A DNA stretch of 64,000 bases, taken from the NCBI GenBank assembly GCA_017308575.1, contig JAFKEQ010000003.1, forward strand, positions 62,001 to 126,000, given 5' to 3'. The notes beneath the pieces were generated by a model, which was not told the DNA's origin, searched no databases, and saw only the letters and a list, made by a program, of their open reading frames with translations. Shown one piece after another: positions 60,845 to 64,000 of this stretch (position 1 is the first letter of the stretch; the number at the start of each line of letters is the position of its first letter). This stretch comes from Afipia sp. Its GTDB lineage: Bacteria; Pseudomonadota; Alphaproteobacteria; Rhizobiales; Xanthobacteraceae. The position numbers were made by a program, and so were the translations under genes.

Positions 60845-61615
60845 GTGGCCGATTGGGATGCGCAGCAGTATCTGAAGTTTGAAGATGAACGGACGCGCGC
60901 GGCGCGCGACCTCCTGGCGCAGGTTCCGGTTGCGGAGCCGCGCCATGTGGTCGACATCGGCTGCGGCCCGGGCAATTCCACCGAGCTTTTGGCGCGGCGC
61001 TGGCCACAGGCCAAGCTGACCGGCATCGACACGTCGGCCGACATGCTGCGGCAGGCGCGCGAGCGGCTGCCGCAGGCGACCTTCATCGAGGCCAACATCT
61101 CGCACTGGGCCGCACCCGCGGGATCGGACGTGCTGTTCGCCAATGCGATCTTCCAATGGGTTCCGGATCATCTGGCGCAGATGAAGCGCCTGCTCTCGGC
61201 CTTGCCGGTTGGCGGCGCGCTGGCGGTGCAGATGCCGGACAACATGGACGAGCCGTCGCATGTCATGATGCGCGAAGTGGCGCGGCTGCCGCAGTTCCAC
61301 GGCAAGCTGGCGCACGTGGCGGAAGCGCGCGATCATCTGCCGAATCCGGGTGTGTACTATGACGCGCTGAAACCGCTCTGCGCGCGGTTCGACATCTGGC
61401 ACACGGTCTACAATCATGTGCTGGACGATGCGCCGGCCATCGTCGAATGGGTGAAGGGCACGGGCCTGCGTCCGTTCCTCGATCCGCTCGAATTCCCCGA
61501 GCGCAAGGAATTCATCGAAGCCTACAAGGCGCGCATCGCGGCGACCTATCTGCCGCAAGCCGACGGCAAGGTGCTGCTGCGCTTTCCCCGGCTGTTCATC
61601 GTGGCGGTGAAGTAG
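60845..61615 (+). CDS. tam: Trans-aconitate 2-methyltransferase
   Basis: A 256-residue SAM-dependent methyltransferase. Seen: N-terminal [28 protein letters not shown], the SAM motif [47 protein letters not shown] and [18 protein letters not shown], all characteristic of Tam, which methylates trans-aconitate, a by-product of aconitase that would inhibit the TCA cycle. It starts with GTG at 60845, with GGAG upstream. It stands alone, 76 bases after the small exported protein. Confidence 0.93.
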   Translation: MADWDAQQYLKFEDERTRAARDLLAQVPVAEPRHVVDIGCGPGNSTELLARRWPQAKLTGIDTSADMLRQARERLPQATFIEANISHWAAPAGSDVLFANAIFQWVPDHLAQMKRLLSALPVGGALAVQMPDNMDEPSHVMMREVARLPQFHGKLAHVAEARDHLPNPGVYYDALKPLCARFDIWHTVYNHVLDDAPAIVEWVKGTGLRPFLDPLEFPERKEFIEAYKARIAATYLPQADGKVLLRFPRLFIVAVK

Positions 61616-61764
61616 GGCGGCGGGCTTGTTGTCGCGAAGCTGACAGCACGATGGCGAATCGCAAAAATTCGCTGCGCCCAAACGCCGCTGCGGCGCGGCT
61701 CGACAGAATCGGTCATGCTCCCTAGCTGAGTACCGTTCGCGATCCTGACGGAGCCAAGCCCACC

Positions 61765-62382
61765 ATGTCCCTGACGCCCGACACGCCCCTGCCGCCCCGC
61801 GGCGACAAGGCCCTGCGCCCGATTCCGATGCTGATCTTCGGATCGCGCTGGCTGCAATTGCCGCTTTATGTAGGATTGATCGTCGCCCAGGGCGTCTATG
61901 TCGTGCTCTTCCTGAAAGAGCTATGGCACCTGTTCTCGCATTCGTTCGATTTCACCGAGCAGCAGATCATGCTCGCCGTGCTCGGCCTGATCGACGTGGT
62001 GATGATCTCCAATCTTCTGGTGATGGTGATCGTCGGCGGCTACGAGACCTTCGTGTCGCGCCTGCATCTGGAAGGGCATCCGGACGAGCCGGAATGGCTG
62101 AGCCACGTCAATGCCAGCGTGCTCAAGATCAAGCTGGCGATGGCGATCATCGGCATCTCGTCGATCCACCTGCTGCGCACCTTCATCGAGGCGGGCAATC
62201 TCGGCGGCACCGGCCGCACGACGAACTACACCGAGAGCGGCGTGATGTGGCAGACCATCATCCACGGCATGTTCATTCTCTCCGCCATCGGCATCGCCTA
62301 TGTGGACCGCATCTCGAACAGCCCGGTGTTCCCGCCGGAGGGCGAGGACGTGCATCATGGACATGGACACGGCGGTCACTGA
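61765..62382 (+). CDS. UPF0114 (YqhA) family membrane protein
   Basis: A 205-residue protein with four likely helices: [74 protein letters not shown] and [23 protein letters not shown]. The pattern matches the YqhA/UPF0114 family, whose role has not been settled (an ion-channel-like function has been discussed). The C-terminus is His-rich (HHGHGHGGH), which may bind metal. A family B repeat follows at 62401. Confidence 0.88.
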   Translation: MSLTPDTPLPPRGDKALRPIPMLIFGSRWLQLPLYVGLIVAQGVYVVLFLKELWHLFSHSFDFTEQQIMLAVLGLIDVVMISNLLVMVIVGGYETFVSRLHLEGHPDEPEWLSHVNASVLKIKLAMAIIGISSIHLLRTFIEAGNLGGTGRTTNYTESGVMWQTIIHGMFILSAIGIAYVDRISNSPVFPPEGEDVHHGHGHGGH

Positions 62383-62400
62383 CGGAGCCATGCGAAAGCC

Positions 62401-62525
62401 GTCATTGCGAGTCAACGGGTCCGCGCAAAGCGCGGCCCGATGATAAACTCCGCGAAGCAATCCACTCTGGAGAACGTCTGGATGAAACGCTGGATTGCTT
62501 CGTCGCAAGTGCTCCTCGCAATGAC
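62401..62525. repeat. Interspersed palindromic repeat, family B (long form), copy 5; overlaps a gene start
   Basis: GTCATTGCGAGTCAACGGGT ... GATGATAAACTCCGCGAAGCAATCCA at the left, and TGGATTGCTTCGTCGCAAGTGCTCCTCGCAATGAC at the right. The middle (CTCTGGAGAACGTCTGGATGAAACGC) holds the ribosome site and ATG of the lytic transglycosylase gene. The right arm is coding. Confidence 0.93.
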
Positions 62526-63720
62526 GATCATGCTGCTGGCGATCTCGCCGTCGCATGCCGCTGACGCGGGCTTTACCAACTTCGTCGGCTCGCTCTGGCC
62601 CGAGGCGCAGAAGGCGGGCGTCTCGCGCGCGGTGTTCGAGCGCGAAACGCGCGGGCTTGAGCCGGATTACAAGTTGCCGGATCTGCTGCTGCCGGGCCGC
62701 CCGTCCACCGGTGCGCCGTCGCAGGCCGAATTCGTGCAGGTGCCCGCCGACTATCTGAAGGAAGCGAGCATCGCGCGGCTTGCCGCGCACGGCCGCACCC
62801 TGATGCAGCAGCACGCCGCCACATTGAAAGCGATCGAGCAGCGCTTCGGCGTACCGGGCCCGATCATTCTGGCGATCTGGGGCCGCGAAACCGATTACGG
62901 GCGTTATGCCTTGCCCTATGATGGGCTGCGCGTGCTGGCGACGCAGGCCTATGTCGGACGGCGCAAGGACCAGTATCGCGGCGAATTCATCGAGGCCTTG
63001 AAGCTGATCCAGAACGGCGACGTGACGCGCAAGATGCTGCGCGCCTCGTGGGGCGGCGCGACCGGGCTGACGCAATTCCTGCCGTCTGAACTGTCGAAGC
63101 ATGGCGTCGATTTCGACGGCGACGGCCACGTCAACATCTGGACCTCGATCCCCGATGCGCTGGCCTCGGCCGCGCAGCAGCTCAAGAACAAGGGCTGGCA
63201 GCCGGGCGTGCGCTGGGCCTATGAAGTGCGCGCGCCGCGCAGCGCCGATTGCACGTTAGGCGTGCCGGACGTCACCAAACCGATTTCGCAGTGGTTGCGC
63301 GAAGGCTTCGTGCCGGTGCGCGGCCAGCGGCTGAGCGCCGCCGAGCAGGGGCAGCAAGCCTCACTGCTGCAGCCGGAAGGAATCTACGGGCCGTCGTTCC
63401 TGACCACGAAGAACTACTTCGTCATCAAGGAATACAATTTCTCGGACCTCTATGTGCTGTTCGTCGGACAGGTGGCGGATCGCATCGCGGGCGGCCCGCC
63501 GTTCGCAACGCCATGGTCCGCCTCGACGCAATTGCGCAGCGCGGACGTGGAGGCGATGCAGAAGCATCTCACGCGGCTTGGGCTTTATGCCTCGAAGCTC
63601 GACGGCAAGGCGGGGATGCAGACCCGCGCGGCGCTGGGCGCGTATCAGAAGAAAGCCGGACTGACGGTGGACTGCTGGCCGAGTGCGGACGTGCTGCGCG
63701 CGATGAGCGCGGGGAGATAA
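62482..63720 (+). CDS. Lytic murein transglycosylase (MltB-like) with peptidoglycan-binding domain
   Basis: A 412-residue exported enzyme that cuts the glycan strands of peptidoglycan to form anhydro ends. Signal peptide about residues 1-27 (MKRWIASSQVLLAMTIMLLAIS...), catalytic domain with the Glu136 in LAIWGRETDYGRY, GGATGLTQFLPSELSKHGVDFDGDGHVN, LKNKGWQPGVRWAYEV, and a C-terminal PG_binding_1 domain (about 345-405; DVEAMQKHLTRLGLYASKLDGKAGMQTRAALGAYQ). The first 15 or so codons of the signal peptide are the right arm of a family B repeat. GGAG lies nine bases before the ATG at 62482; an upstream ATG at 62440 is repeat sequence only. Confidence 0.92.
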   Translation: MKRWIASSQVLLAMTIMLLAISPSHAADAGFTNFVGSLWPEAQKAGVSRAVFERETRGLEPDYKLPDLLLPGRPSTGAPSQAEFVQVPADYLKEASIARLAAHGRTLMQQHAATLKAIEQRFGVPGPIILAIWGRETDYGRYALPYDGLRVLATQAYVGRRKDQYRGEFIEALKLIQNGDVTRKMLRASWGGATGLTQFLPSELSKHGVDFDGDGHVNIWTSIPDALASAAQQLKNKGWQPGVRWAYEVRAPRSADCTLGVPDVTKPISQWLREGFVPVRGQRLSAAEQGQQASLLQPEGIYGPSFLTTKNYFVIKEYNFSDLYVLFVGQVADRIAGGPPFATPWSASTQLRSADVEAMQKHLTRLGLYASKLDGKAGMQTRAALGAYQKKAGLTVDCWPSADVLRAMSAGR

Positions 63721-63726
63721 TTTCTG

Positions 63727-63839
63727 CGTCGTCCCGGCGAAGGCCGGGACCCATCATCCTTGGAAGTGCGTCTTGCAGCGAGAAATCTCATTCAGCCGAG
63801 AGGCTGGTGGTTATGGGTCCCGGCCTTCGCCGGGACGAC
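63727..63839. repeat. Interspersed palindromic repeat, family A, copy 5
   Basis: CGTCGTCCCGGCGAAGGCCGGGACCCATCATCC ... GGTTATGGGTCCCGGCCTTCGCCGGGACGAC. Arms carry a paired change (GCGAAGGC for GCGCAGGC) on both sides, so the base pairing is kept. Confidence 0.92.
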
Positions 63840-63870
63840 CTGGCTTTAACTTTATCTGTGGCGCCCAAAC

Positions 63871-63899
63871 AAAAACCCGACCTTACGGCCGGGTTTTTA
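63871..63899. terminator. Terminator before the right-edge gene
   Basis: AAAAACCCG, 11-base loop, CGGGTTTTT. On the minus strand it follows the partial gene's stop by 37 bases; it also suits the plus strand. Confidence 0.8.
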
Positions 63900-63936
63900 A
63901 ATTCGTTGCTCGCGAAAATCGCGACCGCAGTTCGGA

Positions 63937-64000
63937 TCAGTCGCAGACCTGAACGCGGCGGAAGCGCCAGCCGTAGCCATCCCAGAAGCGCTCGCGCACC
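63937..64000 (-). CDS. Partial gene at the right edge, function unknown
   Basis: The last 20 codons of a minus-strand gene are visible: VRERFWDGYGWRFRRVQVCD and a TGA. A terminator follows. The Trp/Tyr/Arg-rich end with a final Cys is typical of small secreted proteins in this bacterial group, but the family cannot be told from so little. Confidence 0.6.
   Translation of the reverse strand, partial: VRERFWDGYGWRFRRVQVCD

Overview
The window is GC-rich, gene-dense chromosomal DNA with no phage, insertion sequence, CRISPR array or tRNA that I can see. Gene content points to an alphaproteobacterium of the Bradyrhizobium / Rhodopseudomonas / Afipia group (Nitrobacteraceae): FCD-type GntR control of oxalate genes, Omp25-like surface proteins, an EttA-type ABC-F protein, MoxR/VWA pairs, and several families of short palindromic interspersed repeats. 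The assignment to a group is inference; species cannot be read from the sequence.

Layout. 1-8 kb: the end of an RND efflux pump, a GGDEF/EAL c-di-GMP protein, a GhrA-like glyoxylate/hydroxypyruvate reductase, a luciferase-like monooxygenase and an L,D-transpeptidase. 8-10.4 kb: a TonB-dependent receptor. 10.5-15.1 kb (minus strand): IclR regulator, then gcl-hyi-glxR, which turns glyoxylate into glycerate. 15.2-31.8 kb: a large oxalate locus. It holds an NDP-forming CoA ligase divergent from a GntR/FCD regulator, then oxc, frc, a 45-residue unannotated small protein, a tripartite carboxylate transporter (tctCBA), oxlT, a second-type sucCD pair, a CBS-domain protein and a PanE-like reductase.

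The main result is a shared 19-bp palindrome (consensus YTGGYATA-N3-TATRCCAR) found seven times, almost only in promoter regions of this locus: two between the CoA ligase and the GntR gene, and one each before the small protein, the tctC leader, oxlT, sucC and the CBS gene. Sites before five of these have a TTGnnn hexamer 0-2 bases upstream, as expected if the regulator sits between -35 and -10. Together the genes describe oxalate import (OxlT), activation (Frc, perhaps with SucCD or the CoA ligase supplying CoA), decarboxylation (Oxc), possible reduction of oxalyl-CoA to glyoxylate (PanE-like protein), and glyoxylate assimilation (Gcl, GlxR).

31.8-64 kb is ordinary accessory and housekeeping content: FAA hydrolase, glutathione peroxidase, a CXXCH-containing adenylate cyclase, beta-barrel proteins, a DapA-family aldolase, ornithine cyclodeaminase-like protein, SMP-30 protein, a MoxR/VWA pair, two sulfurtransferases, a second L,D-transpeptidase, AraC regulator, 2-hydroxyacid dehydrogenase, gdhA, ettA, three tandem MarR-like paralogues, tam, an UPF0114 protein and a lytic transglycosylase. 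At least six families of palindromic repeats fill the gaps. In two places a repeat is part of a gene: it encodes the signal peptide of the lytic transglycosylase and the C-terminus of a GIY-YIG protein.
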